Positions 20,724 to 29,012 are shown, counted from the first letter of the stretch. The stretch is DNA of 64,000 bases from Lelliottia sp. WAP21 (GCF_020532665.2 NZ_JAIWPG020000007.1:124001-188000), one strand, 5' to 3'. Numbers and translations are program-made. The notes: a model not told the origin generated them from the letters alone.

Positions 20724-20867
20724 CTGTACTCCAGGTCTGTAAATCAACGCCCTGATTTAACGAGAAAAAGAGTGTTAAGGGAGTGAAAACAGTGCTTCTA
20801 ATCTCGCAGCTTTGCAACAAACTACGACCAGAAGGCAAAAGAGTCACATTTTGAAAGAGATAAGATG

Positions 20868-20893
20868 AAAAAAGCCCCGCTTAACGCGAGGCT
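20868..20893 (-). terminator. Terminator of yobF-cspC
   Basis: On the minus strand an 8-bp stem AGCCTCGC/GCGGGGCT (one G-T pair) with loop GTTAA is followed by six T, about 50 bp after the cspC stop. Confidence 0.88.
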
Positions 20894-20943
20894 TGATGTC
20901 TGAGAGCGAAACGCAAAGCGCTTCTGAATCAGCAGTGGTTCGA

Positions 20944-21153
20944 TCAGATAGCAGTTACGTTAACTGCAGCTGGGCCTTTCTGGCCGTCCTGAATTTCGAA
21001 CTCAACGTTCTGGCCTTCAGCCAGAGTTTTGAAGCCGTTACCCTGGATTGCAGAGAAGTGTACGAACACGTCTTTGCTGCCATCAGCAGGCGTAATGAAA
21101 CCAAAACCTTTAGACTCGTTGAACCACTTCACTTGACCTTTAATCTTTGCCAT
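20944..21153 (-). CDS. cspC: Cold-shock-family RNA chaperone CspC, 69 aa
   Basis: A 69-residue cold-shock-domain protein with RNP1 KGFGFITP and RNP2 VFVHFSAI. CspC is made constitutively in E. coli and stabilises stress mRNAs such as rpoS. The sequence is essentially identical to the E. coli protein as I recall it. ATG 21153 is preceded by AAGGAA. Only 12 bp follow the yobF stop, so the two are one operon. Confidence 0.97.
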
Positions 21154-21165
21154 TTGCAAAATTCC

Positions 21166-21309
21166 TTAGAGTATTTTCTTTGCCCGAAGGCATAACATAG
21201 ATAAAACTGAGACATGACTGCTTGAGGCACTAATATAAGGTTCGGCAGAGAAGCGGTATTCAACGTCAACGTGTTTACTCAGGACTTCTTTACTGAAAAT
21301 GCCACACAT
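21166..21309 (-). CDS. yobF: Small protein YobF (DUF2527), 47 aa
   Basis: A 47-codon gene, [20 protein letters not shown] through LCLRAKKIL, matching E. coli YobF nearly residue for residue. Its function is unknown; it is a stress-induced small protein cotranscribed with cspC in E. coli. Position, length and sequence all support it. Confidence 0.93.
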   Translation of the reverse strand: MCGIFSKEVLSKHVDVEYRFSAEPYISASSSHVSVLSMLCLRAKKIL

Positions 21310-21830
21310 AAACAGAACTGTACCTCGTTTGACCCAAAACGTGTTATCACATACAACGATAATTATGGCAAGCCATTTTTAAACGTGTCTCGATCCGCCG
21401 CACAATTTCCGGCTATACCCCGCAACCTTCGACACAAGTATGCACGCAGGGCCAGAAAGAACACACAAGGCGTACGCCCTGCTTGCCCCACCATAGCCAC
21501 TGTAATCTAACACTTTTTTACCATAGTGCATCCTTTTGAAAACGTCCAGCAGATGGAATAAAAATTGTTTTGGCAATGGCTAAGTTAGAACAAATTGTGA
21601 AAACTTATGCAAAAAACATCGTAACGGATTGAAAGACAAACATGTCATTAACGTTGTTTTAAGTGGGTCACGTAAATCGAGGAAGTCACCAGGGAATAAT
21701 GAACGTCTTGCACCAAAATAATGAAATTTTTATGACTCTGCATCAAAAAAAGGCAAGAAAAACGTTTCGATGATTATTAATCTGGGATGGGTTTTGTCCT
21801 TAAGAATATATTTGAACGCAACGGCAGCCC
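21310..21830. other. Intergenic region between yobF and the MBL gene
   Basis: 521 bp. It should hold the yobF-cspC promoter and a long leader, because both flanking genes read on the minus strand. A -10-like TTAGAT and the tiny frame MVKKC lie near 21510-21530 on the minus strand. The rest, especially 21560-21830, is AT-rich. I see no convincing terminator after the MBL gene and no further coding sequence. Confidence 0.5.
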
Positions 21831-22820
21831 TTAAAGGGATAAATATTGACCAATTTTAATGATCCGAAACCGCTCATTACCCGGGTCGTTACTCTTCAGC
21901 GCTAAACTGAGCTCATTAACCGGTTCATCCAGGGATTCATCCGCCAGTTCAAACACCCCCCAATGAATGGGAAAAGCCAGAGGCTTTCCAAGCTGTTGCC
22001 AGAGCGCCACGGAAGACTGGGGATCCATATGATGCGCGGACATGAACCAGCGTGGAGCATATGCCCCGGCCGGTAACGCTGCGGCATCGATTTTGCCAAG
22101 CCGTTCGGGAATGGCGATCAGTTCCGGGGAATATCCTGTATCCCCGCTGAACCAAAAGCGACGGTGCTGTCCTTCCATTACCCAGCCACACCACAGTGAC
22201 TGATTACGGTTCCAGGGTGTGCGCATACTCCAGTGCTGAGCCGGTACCGCAGTAAAGGTCATCCCCTGAAAAACCACCGTTTGCCACCAGTCGAGTTCAA
22301 ATACCTGTTTTGCGCCGCGACGGCGAAACCATTGAGCCAGGCCCAGGGGGACGAAAATCGTCAGATCGGGGAAACGTTTTAGCAAACGTCGAACCGTTTG
22401 CGCATCAAGATGATCGTAATGGTTGTGTGAAATCACCAGCGCATCAATTGCAGGGAGAGTGTCAACCGTCAGGGCTGGCGGGGTTTTACGCGCAGGGCCC
22501 ATAAAGGGCAGCGGCGAAGCGCGTTTTGAAAAGACGGGATCGGTTAAGACGTAACGCCCGTCGAGGCGAAGCAGAACGCTTGCGTGGCCCAACCACCATA
22601 CGCCATCTTCTGCGGCGTCGTTAAGTACGGCAGGCTGCCACCACTGGCGTTGAAAATCGTCATATCCGAGCGCGGGCGGTTGAGGCAGGCCCGCGGCCTT
22701 TCGCGCCTTTCGCCAGCGCTGCACATCACCCGGTTGATGCCCGACGGGTAGCGTGTTTCGAAAGCCATTCGGCGTATGATGAGAAAGGGAGGGGTTAAAC
22801 CAGGGATTACGCCAGACCAT
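21831..22820 (-). CDS. MBL-fold hydrolase, NAPE-PLD/RomA-like, 329 aa
   Basis: A metallo-beta-lactamase-fold protein. The zinc motif HxHxDH is present as SHNHYDHLD, with later ligands in AVPAQHWS, WFSGDTGYS and AFPIHWGVFELADE. The overall layout resembles the NAPE-phospholipase D-like branch (YtnP/RomA/UlaG-like). The substrate is unknown. ATG 22820 follows GGGGAGG. It starts 23 bp after the yebO stop in the same direction, so it is probably cotranscribed with yebO. E. coli K-12 has no gene in this slot. Confidence 0.85.
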   Translation of the reverse strand: MVWRNPWFNPSLSHHTPNGFRNTLPVGHQPGDVQRWRKARKAAGLPQPPALGYDDFQRQWWQPAVLNDAAEDGVWWLGHASVLLRLDGRYVLTDPVFSKRASPLPFMGPARKTPPALTVDTLPAIDALVISHNHYDHLDAQTVRRLLKRFPDLTIFVPLGLAQWFRRRGAKQVFELDWWQTVVFQGMTFTAVPAQHWSMRTPWNRNQSLWCGWVMEGQHRRFWFSGDTGYSPELIAIPERLGKIDAAALPAGAYAPRWFMSAHHMDPQSSVALWQQLGKPLAFPIHWGVFELADESLDEPVNELSLALKSNDPGNERFRIIKIGQYLSL

Positions 22821-22843
22821 TGCCACCTCCCCTTTAGCGCAGA

Positions 22844-23134
22844 TTAGCGCTCAGCAACCAGACGAATAAAGTCATCGTCATCGTCTTTAGATGCTGCAAC
22901 AGAGGCTTCAGGCGTCTCTTTTACGTCCGGCTCGTTGGCCTCGCACAGACGGCGCAGCAATGCATTCTGACGTTTCTGTTGATCGAGCAGTGCTTCAAGT
23001 AACTCGATCTGCTCGTTAGTGCGAGAGCTGGCGCGGTTCACAAAGAACCACAATATCAGCCCAATCACCATGACGATCGCAGAAACCGCCAGTGAGGCTA
23101 CACTCAGTAGCCCCGTACTTACTAACTCACCCAT
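22844..23134 (-). CDS. yebO: Small membrane protein YebO, 96 aa
   Basis: An N-terminal membrane helix (LAVSAIVMVIGLILWFFVN), then a coiled-coil-like stretch RTNEQIELLEALLDQQKRQN and an acidic tail ending FIRLVAER. This matches E. coli YebO except in the tail. The function is unknown. AGGTGG precedes the ATG. It lies between mgrB and the MBL gene, all on the minus strand. Confidence 0.92.
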   Translation of the reverse strand: MGELVSTGLLSVASLAVSAIVMVIGLILWFFVNRASSRTNEQIELLEALLDQQKRQNALLRRLCEANEPDVKETPEASVAASKDDDDDFIRLVAER

Positions 23135-23208
23135 TTCACCACCTCAAATAAAACGCCTATGTTACCACTCGCGCTGAGGAAGGAAATCACCTGCATGAAA
23201 AATGCCTG

Positions 23209-23352
23209 CTACCACGGGATAAATTGATTGATTGCGCAAATGCCGCTAAAGAACTGTACATCCTGATCGCACATCACATTGATTGTCTGCGTCCATAAAA
23301 AGGCGCATGCCACCAACACGATAATCAGAATCACCCAGCGTATTTTTTTCAC
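23209..23352 (-). CDS. mgrB: PhoQ feedback inhibitor MgrB, 47 aa
   Basis: A 47-codon inner-membrane protein: one helix ([17 protein letters not shown]) and a periplasmic tail with the conserved Cys pair and Trp end ([21 protein letters not shown], split by residues as in E. coli). MgrB binds PhoQ and damps PhoPQ signalling; its loss causes colistin resistance in Klebsiella. The start is GTG 23352. A possible PhoP box lies upstream at 23402-23418. Confidence 0.95.
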   Translation of the reverse strand: MKKIRWVILIIVLVACAFLWTQTINVMCDQDVQFFSGICAINQFIPW

Positions 23353-23401
23353 TCCACACTCCGTCTCTTCACCTGATATCTCCAGGTTATCACGGTTATC
23401 T

Positions 23402-23418
23402 TAAACAGCGGCTAACTG
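23402..23418 (-). promoter_or_regulatory. Possible PhoP box upstream of mgrB
   Basis: On the minus strand CAGTTA-N5-TGTTTA. The second half matches the PhoP half-site exactly and the first only partly. mgrB is a PhoP target in related species, which supports the position, but the motif alone is weak. Confidence 0.35.
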
Positions 23419-23511
23419 TACCTGCATCCAGGCTTTTTCGGAATAACTCACTTGTTTCATAGAGTAAACCGATTAACCTTATAGCATTATTAGCAAAAAA
23501 ATGAGGCGACA

Positions 23512-23751
23512 ATGCGCTTAATTATTCGTGGTGTAATTGCATTAGCCATTCTGTGGATTGGTTTGTTGTTAACAGGCTACGGCGTGCTTGTGGGGAGCAC
23601 CGAAAATGCGGCGGGTCTGGGTATTCAGTGTCGTTATTTGACGGCGCAAGGGACCAGCACAGCGCAGTACATTCACTCTGACAGTGGAATCTTTGGTATC
23701 AGCAACTGCCCGGTTCTGCGTAAGAGCCAGATGGTGGTCGACAACGGATAG
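23512..23751 (+). CDS. yobH: Small exported protein YobH, 79 aa
   Basis: A hydrophobic N-terminal segment (VIALAILWIGLLLTGYGVLV) is followed by a short conserved domain with two Cys (GIQCRYLTA and NCPVLRKS). It matches E. coli YobH over its full length. The function is unknown. GAGGCG precedes the ATG. Transcribed away from mgrB and towards kdgR. Confidence 0.92.
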   Translation: MRLIIRGVIALAILWIGLLLTGYGVLVGSTENAAGLGIQCRYLTAQGTSTAQYIHSDSGIFGISNCPVLRKSQMVVDNG

Positions 23752-23764
23752 CGGTTCAGAAGGC

Positions 23765-23796
23765 AAAAAAAACGCCGCACAGGATGCGGCGTTTTT
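23765..23796. terminator. Bidirectional terminator between yobH and kdgR
   Basis: An 8-bp stem ACGCCGCA/TGCGGCGT is flanked by A8 on the left and T5 on the right, so it can stop both convergent transcripts. Confidence 0.9.
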
Positions 23797-23808
23797 GCGG
23801 TTAAGACG

Positions 23809-24600
23809 TCAGAACGGATAGTCGTTATAACCCATCTGCTCTGAGATCTTACGCGCGGCGGTATGCAGCATTTCTACATATTCGTGCAGGCGTTCTTCAG
23901 AGAAGCGCAGCGTCGGGAAAGAAATGCTCAACCCGGCAATGACCACGCCAAAACGGTCGAAAACAGGCACGCCGATGCAGCGTAGGCCCTCTTCCTGCTC
24001 TTCATTATCTTCGCCATAACCCTGTTCGCGGACCGTATCCAGCACTTTCAACAGTTCATCGGTGCTGGTAATGGTGCGGTCGGTACTGCGTTTATACTCG
24101 ACGCCATCCAGAATTTCCTGCACTTCTGCACGATCGCGCCATGCCAGAAGCACCTTCCCAATCGCCGTGCTGTACAGCGGGTTACGACGGCCAATGCGCG
24201 AGTACATGCGCAGGTTATACATTGAATCAATTTTATGGATGTAGACAATGCTGTCTTCATCCAGCGCCCCGAGGTGAACGGTCTCTTTCGTCAGGCGCGA
24301 CAACTCGCGCATCTGAATATCCGCACTGCGAATAAGATCGACGTTTTGCAACGCACGGGCCCCTAATTCAAACAGCTTCAGGGTCAATGAATACTTTTCC
24401 GACTCGCCTTCCTGCGCAACATAGCCAAGTGACTTCATGGTTTGTAAAAAGCGATAAACGGTGCTTTTTGACATCATCACACGCTGCGATAACTCTGTAA
24501 TACCAATTTCTCGCTCTTCACCGAGCGCCTGTAAGATGCCGAACACCTTTAGCACGGAAGAAACAGAATCTGGCTGTTTATCCAAATCTGCGATTGCCAT
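23809..24600 (-). CDS. kdgR: IclR-family repressor KdgR, 263 aa
   Basis: The repressor of 2-keto-3-deoxygluconate and pectin or hexuronate catabolism, including eda in E. coli. An N-terminal winged helix (GITELSQRVMMSKSTVYRFL) is followed by the IclR effector-binding domain ending MGYNDYPF. The length equals E. coli KdgR. Divergent from yebQ, with 176 bp between the starts. The presence of eda in the same window gives a plausible local target. Confidence 0.96.
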   Translation of the reverse strand: MAIADLDKQPDSVSSVLKVFGILQALGEEREIGITELSQRVMMSKSTVYRFLQTMKSLGYVAQEGESEKYSLTLKLFELGARALQNVDLIRSADIQMRELSRLTKETVHLGALDEDSIVYIHKIDSMYNLRMYSRIGRRNPLYSTAIGKVLLAWRDRAEVQEILDGVEYKRSTDRTITSTDELLKVLDTVREQGYGEDNEEQEEGLRCIGVPVFDRFGVVIAGLSISFPTLRFSEERLHEYVEMLHTAARKISEQMGYNDYPF

Positions 24601-24776
24601 TTATCACCTCATAGCGAGTGTTTTATAAAAATCAGAACCGGTTTTTATTATAAATTCGCGAGGTGATTGCTGCAATCGTTCTGCGTTTAGTTCGTTACAA
24701 ATCTGCGACATAAAACCGAAATAACGGTGCTAAAATAGTGACACAACAACTATTCATGCCGGGCTTTTCATTCCAG

Positions 24777-26150
24777 ATGGAAAAAAACCTCTCAGATGGT
24801 CTGCCGCTTCCCCAGCGCTATGGTGCCATTGCCACGATTATTATCGGTATTTCAATGGCCGTACTCGATGGTGCTATCGCCAACGTCGCGCTGCCAACGA
24901 TTGCGAACGATCTTCACGCCTCCCCTGCCAGCTCAATTTGGGTGGTCAACGCGTATCAGATTGCTATTGTCGTTTCGCTACTCTCCTTCTCATTCCTGGG
25001 GGATATGTTTGGCTATCGTCGCGTGTACCAGTGCGGGCTGGCGGTATTCACTGTCACCTCTCTTTTCTGTGCCCTCTCCGACTCTTTGCATACCCTGACG
25101 CTAGCTCGTATTGCACAGGGTTTTGGGGGAGCCGCACTGATGAGCGTGAATACTGCGCTGATACGCCTGATTTACCCCCAGCGGCATTTAGGCCGCGGAA
25201 TGGGAATAAACTCCTTTATTGTGGCCGTCTCTTCCGCCGCAGGCCCGACAATCGCCGCAGCGATACTGTCGATTGCCTCATGGCAGTGGTTGTTTTTAAT
25301 CAACGTCCCGCTGGGCATTGTTGCGCTGGTCTTTGCCTTGCGTTTTCTGCCAGGGAATGGCTCTAAAAGCGCCAAGCCGCGATTCGACCTGCCGAGTGCC
25401 GTGATGAATGCCCTGACGTTTGGCCTGTTAATTACGGCCTTAAGCGGTTTTGCTCAGGGGCAATCGCTGGGCATTATTGCGGCTGAAATCATCACAATGC
25501 TCATCGTTGGATACTTCTTTATTCGTCGCCAGCTTGCGTTACCGGTGCCATTACTGCCTGTTGACCTGCTGCGCATTCCTCTCTTTTCCCTGTCGATTTG
25601 CACGTCAATTTGCTCCTTCTGCGCCCAGATGCTGGCGATGGTCTCTCTGCCCTTCTTCTTGCAAACGATCATTGGCAGAACTGAGGTGGAAACCGGGCTG
25701 CTGCTTACCCCATGGCCGCTGGCAACAATGGTCATGGCGCCGCTGGCGGGCTACCTGATTGAGCGCGTGCATGCAGGGTTACTGGGGGCGATTGGGCTGA
25801 TCGTGATGGCGACCGGGTTATTCGCTCTGGCGATGTTGCCAGCGACACCCTCGGATCTGGATATTGTCTGGAGAATGATTCTGTGTGGCGCCGGATTTGG
25901 TTTGTTCCAGTCGCCGAACAACCACACAATTATCTCTTCTGCGCCCCGCGACCGCAGCGGCGGCGCCAGCGGCATGTTGGGCACTGCCCGTCTGCTGGGG
26001 CAAAGTACCGGGGCTGCGCTGGTTGCTCTGATGTTTAATCTTGCCGGAAATGATGGCACGCATCTCGCACTGTATACGGCAGGCGCTCTTGCCACCCTGG
26101 CGGCCATCATCAGCGGGCTTCGGGTGACACAGGCGCGCGCTCAGGCATAA
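24777..26150 (+). CDS. yebQ: MFS drug-efflux-type transporter YebQ, 457 aa
   Basis: A 14-helix-type (DHA2) major facilitator transporter. Visible are the motif GISMAVLDGAIANVALPTIA in helix 1, motif A GDMFGYRRVY, and motif C-like FIVAVSSAAGPTIAAAIL. The substrate is unknown. I prefer ATG 24777 (MEKNLSDGLPLPQRY), which gives the E. coli-like length; an ATG at 24756 and a GTG at 24738 are also in frame and no start has a good ribosome site. The coding sequence is intact, but the terminator that normally follows is broken and a second 3' copy lies 4 kb downstream. Confidence 0.93.
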   Translation: MEKNLSDGLPLPQRYGAIATIIIGISMAVLDGAIANVALPTIANDLHASPASSIWVVNAYQIAIVVSLLSFSFLGDMFGYRRVYQCGLAVFTVTSLFCALSDSLHTLTLARIAQGFGGAALMSVNTALIRLIYPQRHLGRGMGINSFIVAVSSAAGPTIAAAILSIASWQWLFLINVPLGIVALVFALRFLPGNGSKSAKPRFDLPSAVMNALTFGLLITALSGFAQGQSLGIIAAEIITMLIVGYFFIRRQLALPVPLLPVDLLRIPLFSLSICTSICSFCAQMLAMVSLPFFLQTIIGRTEVETGLLLTPWPLATMVMAPLAGYLIERVHAGLLGAIGLIVMATGLFALAMLPATPSDLDIVWRMILCGAGFGLFQSPNNHTIISSAPRDRSGGASGMLGTARLLGQSTGAALVALMFNLAGNDGTHLALYTAGALATLAAIISGLRVTQARAQA

Positions 26151-26161
26151 AAAAAGCCGGG
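26113..26161 (+). repeat. Left copy of the yebQ 3'-end repeat
   Basis: 49 bp spanning the yebQ stop and the first arm of its terminator. It agrees with 30188-30236 at 46 of 49 positions. After it the hairpin's second arm is missing, and the sequence passes into AT-rich DNA. Confidence 0.85.
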
Positions 26162-26555
26162 CTTTAATCTAATACAACCATTAAGCCTATGTAATCAATG
26201 AAATTTATAATGATATTTAGAAGGAAACCCCTCATCGACTGGCGTCAGCATTTGTGGCGTGTCGGAGAAAGACAAATTCAGATAGCGAAGGACACAACAT
26301 GACTCATTGAATGTTGTTACTCAGCTATTTGTGCTTACATGCACCGCTTAAGAGTATTGACAGGTAAACTTATCCTGGATTGGGTCAAATTAAACCTCTC
26401 TTCCAGGAGCTTACCTTTGCGAAGAGGGTCGCCGTATCCCCCTCCGAATGCACAGCAAAATATTTTCAGTTTAAAAGGCCTGGTCACAGGTTATATCCCA
26501 GCATATCTTCCCAACGCCGTCTTATCATTAGCTTGCTTATCCATACAGCATAACT
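26162..26555. other. Left part of the accessory insert, no supported gene
   Basis: 394 bp, visibly richer in A and T than the flanking genes and full of stops in all frames. The longest frame (74 codons at 26339) has no ribosome site and no recognisable product. I see no inverted repeats marking an insertion sequence. Confidence 0.5.
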
Positions 26556-26903
26556 CTACTTAACGGTCCTCCCTCTCGTCTCATCTAAAAAATGCCGTAC
26601 CGATGGCCTCATCTTTTCAAAGCTATCTTTGTATATCTTCCACAACTCAGGATGAGGTAAATAATGCTCAGGTTTTGTACTCATCTCACACAACACCATC
26701 CACTCTCTGAACAACTCCATGTCACGTGTCTTCATGAAGCCCAACAACCTCACAAATGCCAATGCAGAAGCGGGCACTGCAACCTGTCCCCTCAAATACT
26801 TATGTACAGTGGAACGGTTAGCATTCATCAGTACTGGCAGAAGGGATTCCTCTACACCGAGCACTTCAAAAGCATCTTTAAACTCATTTTTATTATCAGA
26901 CAT
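26556..26903 (-). CDS. Unrecognised HTH-like protein, 115 aa (putative regulator)
   Basis: I do not recognise the family. The protein starts MSDNKNEFKDAFEVLGVEES and contains NANRSTVHKYLRGQVAVPAS (28-47), which looks like the recognition part of a Cro/CI-type helix-turn-helix. The C-terminal half is rich in Trp, Glu, Lys and Arg. There is no signal peptide or membrane segment. ATG 26903 is preceded by GAGG, but eleven bases away. The frame stays open for 48 codons upstream, with low-quality sequence. It is divergent from the exported-protein genes that begin at 27229, the usual layout of a local regulator and its target; that role is inferred. Confidence 0.6.
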   Translation of the reverse strand: MSDNKNEFKDAFEVLGVEESLLPVLMNANRSTVHKYLRGQVAVPASALAFVRLLGFMKTRDMELFREWMVLCEMSTKPEHYLPHPELWKIYKDSFEKMRPSVRHFLDETRGRTVK

Positions 26904-27228
26904 CTGGTTACTACCCTCGTGTAATCCCGTGCATTCTACCACACCAACAAAAAACTTCACCCAAACCAAGGATTTACCAAACCTTACAGAAAAATACATT
27001 ACAAAATGTCGCCAAAAATCACATGCTGTTGATTCCATCAGAAACAAAATAATCTAATTTTAGAAACTCACCTTCACATGAAAGTAAATTTGCCAATGTA
27101 AAACATGTAGTTATCAAAATTTGATTTTAGACAAAGTTTGGTCAGTTTTTGTTTGTCAGATCACACTTTCAACTATAGATTCTCGTCCCCATTAGAAACA
27201 AATACACACCCATTATGGAAACGAAGAA
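26904..27228. promoter_or_regulatory. Divergent control region of the accessory insert
   Basis: 325 AT-rich bases between the HTH-like gene and the exported-protein gene. It contains a 13-bp palindrome ATCAAA-A-TTTGAT (27113-27125), two near-direct repeats TTTGGTCAG and TTTGTCAG (27137-27145, 27152-27159), and a -10-like TATAGA (27174-27179). These are candidate operators and a promoter for the plus-strand genes. No sigma factor or regulator can be assigned. Confidence 0.45.
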
Positions 27229-28428
27229 TTGAAACTTAAATACTTAGCCTTTTTAACAATATCGATAACCGCAATCTCTGCGCATGCCACATCATTATCT
27301 TCATTTGACAATGCAGTGACTGCCAACGCTAAAGCACAGTCTGCACTGTCAGACGCTAAACAAAAGTCTGTTGATGCAGCTCTTTCCGGTGTTAACCAGG
27401 CTCAGGCTTCCTACGGTCTGCATAAAGCTAAAGATGACGCTAACCTTGCCTCCTCCCTGGTGAACGGTTCAACTTTGCGCGGTCAAATAGACGCACAGCA
27501 AGCAGCACAGATAGCCCATGATGCGGGTATTCCTTCACCTAAGACGAATGACCAAATCAGATCTTCTATCCAGGCGAGCGCTAAACCCTATGCAACACCA
27601 ACCGCACAGGCTCCGGTGACTCATGCAGCACCAAAACTTGACCCTAAGAATGTTCGCACCAGGACCCAGCCAACTCCGCACCAGATTTCGCAGTCAATGC
27701 CAGCAGCACCGGCAGCAAAAGTACCTGCCGCACCGTCAATGAAGACTCAGGTTGCACAGATGACACCAACAGCACCAGCAGCAAAACCTGTTCAGGCTCC
27801 TTCTATGAAGACCCAGGTTGCACAGAAGACACTTGCTGCACCGAGCATTCACGTTACCGTTTTATCTATGAAGCCATCTGCACCAGCTGCAGTAAGTGTC
27901 AGTCACGTTCAGTCAACACCGCCAACACCAGCAGCAAAACCTGCTCAGACTCCTTCCATCACTGGCACTTCATACCGTCAGTCGGTAGCTGCTGCACAGG
28001 CTGCTTCTCTGGCTAACCCTGCCCCAGCGAATCCGACCACTAAGCCAGCACCAGATAAACCAGCACCAACCGCTGCAACCACTACTGTTGCTGATGCACC
28101 AGGCACGATTAACCAGCAGGTTACGAATATCAACCCGAACACCAAAGTTAACGTGACTGTGAACGGTGTCACCACTCAGACCACTGCAGGTGCATTAGCT
28201 AAGGTGAATCCACAGATGCAAGTTGCTGTACCGCACAAGCCAGCGATTATTGGTAGCCCTGTGAAGTCAGGCGGCAACCATGACAAATCAAGCAGCCACA
28301 ACGAACACGGTACAGGTAACGGTGGTAGCAATGCAGCTAACTCACGCTCAGCAAATGGCTTAGGCGGTGGTAACCACATAGGCGGTGGTTCTGCTCAGTC
28401 AGGTTCTCGCAACGTTGGTCACTGGTAA
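27229..28428 (+). CDS. Exported Pro/Ala/Gly-rich protein of unknown function, 399 aa
   Basis: Unrecognised. A clear signal peptide (MKLKYLAFLTISITAISAHA, cleavage after Ala20) leads to a helix-prone Ala/Gln domain (21-115), then a low-complexity Pro/Ala/Lys region (about 120-290) with the repeat PSMKTQVAQ at 169-177 and 191-199 and the unit PAAKP-x-Q at 183 and 234. A short beta-like segment (about 293-335, NINPNTKVNVTVNGVTTQTT) precedes a Gly/Ser/Asn/His-rich tail ending GHW. No Cys, and no membrane helix after the signal. The start is TTG 27229, the only start that gives the signal peptide. A surface or matrix protein is possible, but that is a guess. Confidence 0.75.
   Translation: MKLKYLAFLTISITAISAHATSLSSFDNAVTANAKAQSALSDAKQKSVDAALSGVNQAQASYGLHKAKDDANLASSLVNGSTLRGQIDAQQAAQIAHDAGIPSPKTNDQIRSSIQASAKPYATPTAQAPVTHAAPKLDPKNVRTRTQPTPHQISQSMPAAPAAKVPAAPSMKTQVAQMTPTAPAAKPVQAPSMKTQVAQKTLAAPSIHVTVLSMKPSAPAAVSVSHVQSTPPTPAAKPAQTPSITGTSYRQSVAAAQAASLANPAPANPTTKPAPDKPAPTAATTTVADAPGTINQQVTNINPNTKVNVTVNGVTTQTTAGALAKVNPQMQVAVPHKPAIIGSPVKSGGNHDKSSSHNEHGTGNGGSNAANSRSANGLGGGNHIGGGSAQSGSRNVGHW
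27766..27959 (+). repeat. Imperfect repeats inside the 399-aa gene
   Basis: A unit of about 40 bp at 27766-27806 (coding PTAPAAKPVQAPSM) recurs at about 27918-27959 (coding PPTPAAKPAQTPSI) with few changes. A 27-bp unit coding PSMKTQVAQ occurs at about 27733-27759 and 27799-27825. This is internal duplication of a proline-rich spacer. Confidence 0.65.
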
Positions 28429-28432
28429 CAGT

Positions 28433-28801
28433 ATGCGATTGATAATGATAGCCCTGACAATGTTGACCGCTACCACTTACGCTCAGACTGAACAGCAAAA
28501 CCTTGCTCAGATAGCTGATGAACTCGCTGGATGTGCAGTTACTACAGGTGACAGCGAAACCTACCACTCAGAATTCACCAGGATTACCACGCAGTTTCTT
28601 GAGGGGGACCGTACAGATATTGACGAGATGACTGCACCACGATTTGCACACGCACTCGAAACAGAAATACTGAACCCTACCGTATCTTATCTGTGGGGCA
28701 TGACTACAGAGAGTTATACTGAAGCGTTTACTGCACATCCTGAAATTAATCCAAAGAAATACATTGCTGGCTGTGTTGAGCGCTTAAAGTCATTAAAATA
28801 A
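28433..28801 (+). CDS. Small exported protein of unknown function, 122 aa
   Basis: Unrecognised. A signal peptide MRLIMIALTMLTATTYA is followed by a mature part of about 105 residues, acidic and helix-prone, with two Cys (ADELAGCAVTTGD and IAGCVERLKSLK) that could form a disulfide. The start ATG 28433 is 4 bp after the stop of the 399-aa gene; the frame also extends upstream into that gene. Spacing indicates an operon. Confidence 0.65.
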   Translation: MRLIMIALTMLTATTYAQTEQQNLAQIADELAGCAVTTGDSETYHSEFTRITTQFLEGDRTDIDEMTAPRFAHALETEILNPTVSYLWGMTTESYTEAFTAHPEINPKKYIAGCVERLKSLK

Positions 28802-28802
28802 T

Positions 28803-29012
28803 ATGCTTACCCATATGCTCTGTATAACCTTACTGTGTATATTCAGCGTGATTTATGTAGCTGCTCTTGCTGCATTCATGCTGATGATATTCCCAATAAA
28901 TCACGATGATAGCGATTCAATACATGAAAAAGATTTTATACTTAGGTGTTCTATTACTAACCTCATCTCAAGCACTAGCCATTTCCGAAGGATATCGTCA
29001 ACAGCTTCGTAA
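28803..29012 (+). CDS. Possible small membrane protein, 69 aa, overlapping the next gene
   Basis: ATG 28803 comes one base after the preceding stop. The N-terminus is one strong hydrophobic helix (HMLCITLLCIFSVIYVAALA and on to FMLMIF), followed by an acidic stretch NHDDSDSIHEKD. The last 25 codons overlap the next gene in another frame and look random, so a shorter true product or a non-coding origin is possible. Unrecognised. Confidence 0.35.
   Translation: MLTHMLCITLLCIFSVIYVAALAAFMLMIFPINHDDSDSIHEKDFILRCSITNLISSTSHFRRISSTAS

Noticed and set aside
21271-21576. Frames of 65-79 codons around the yobF leader
   Set aside because: They overlap yobF or its leader, have no homologues I recognise and no ribosome site.
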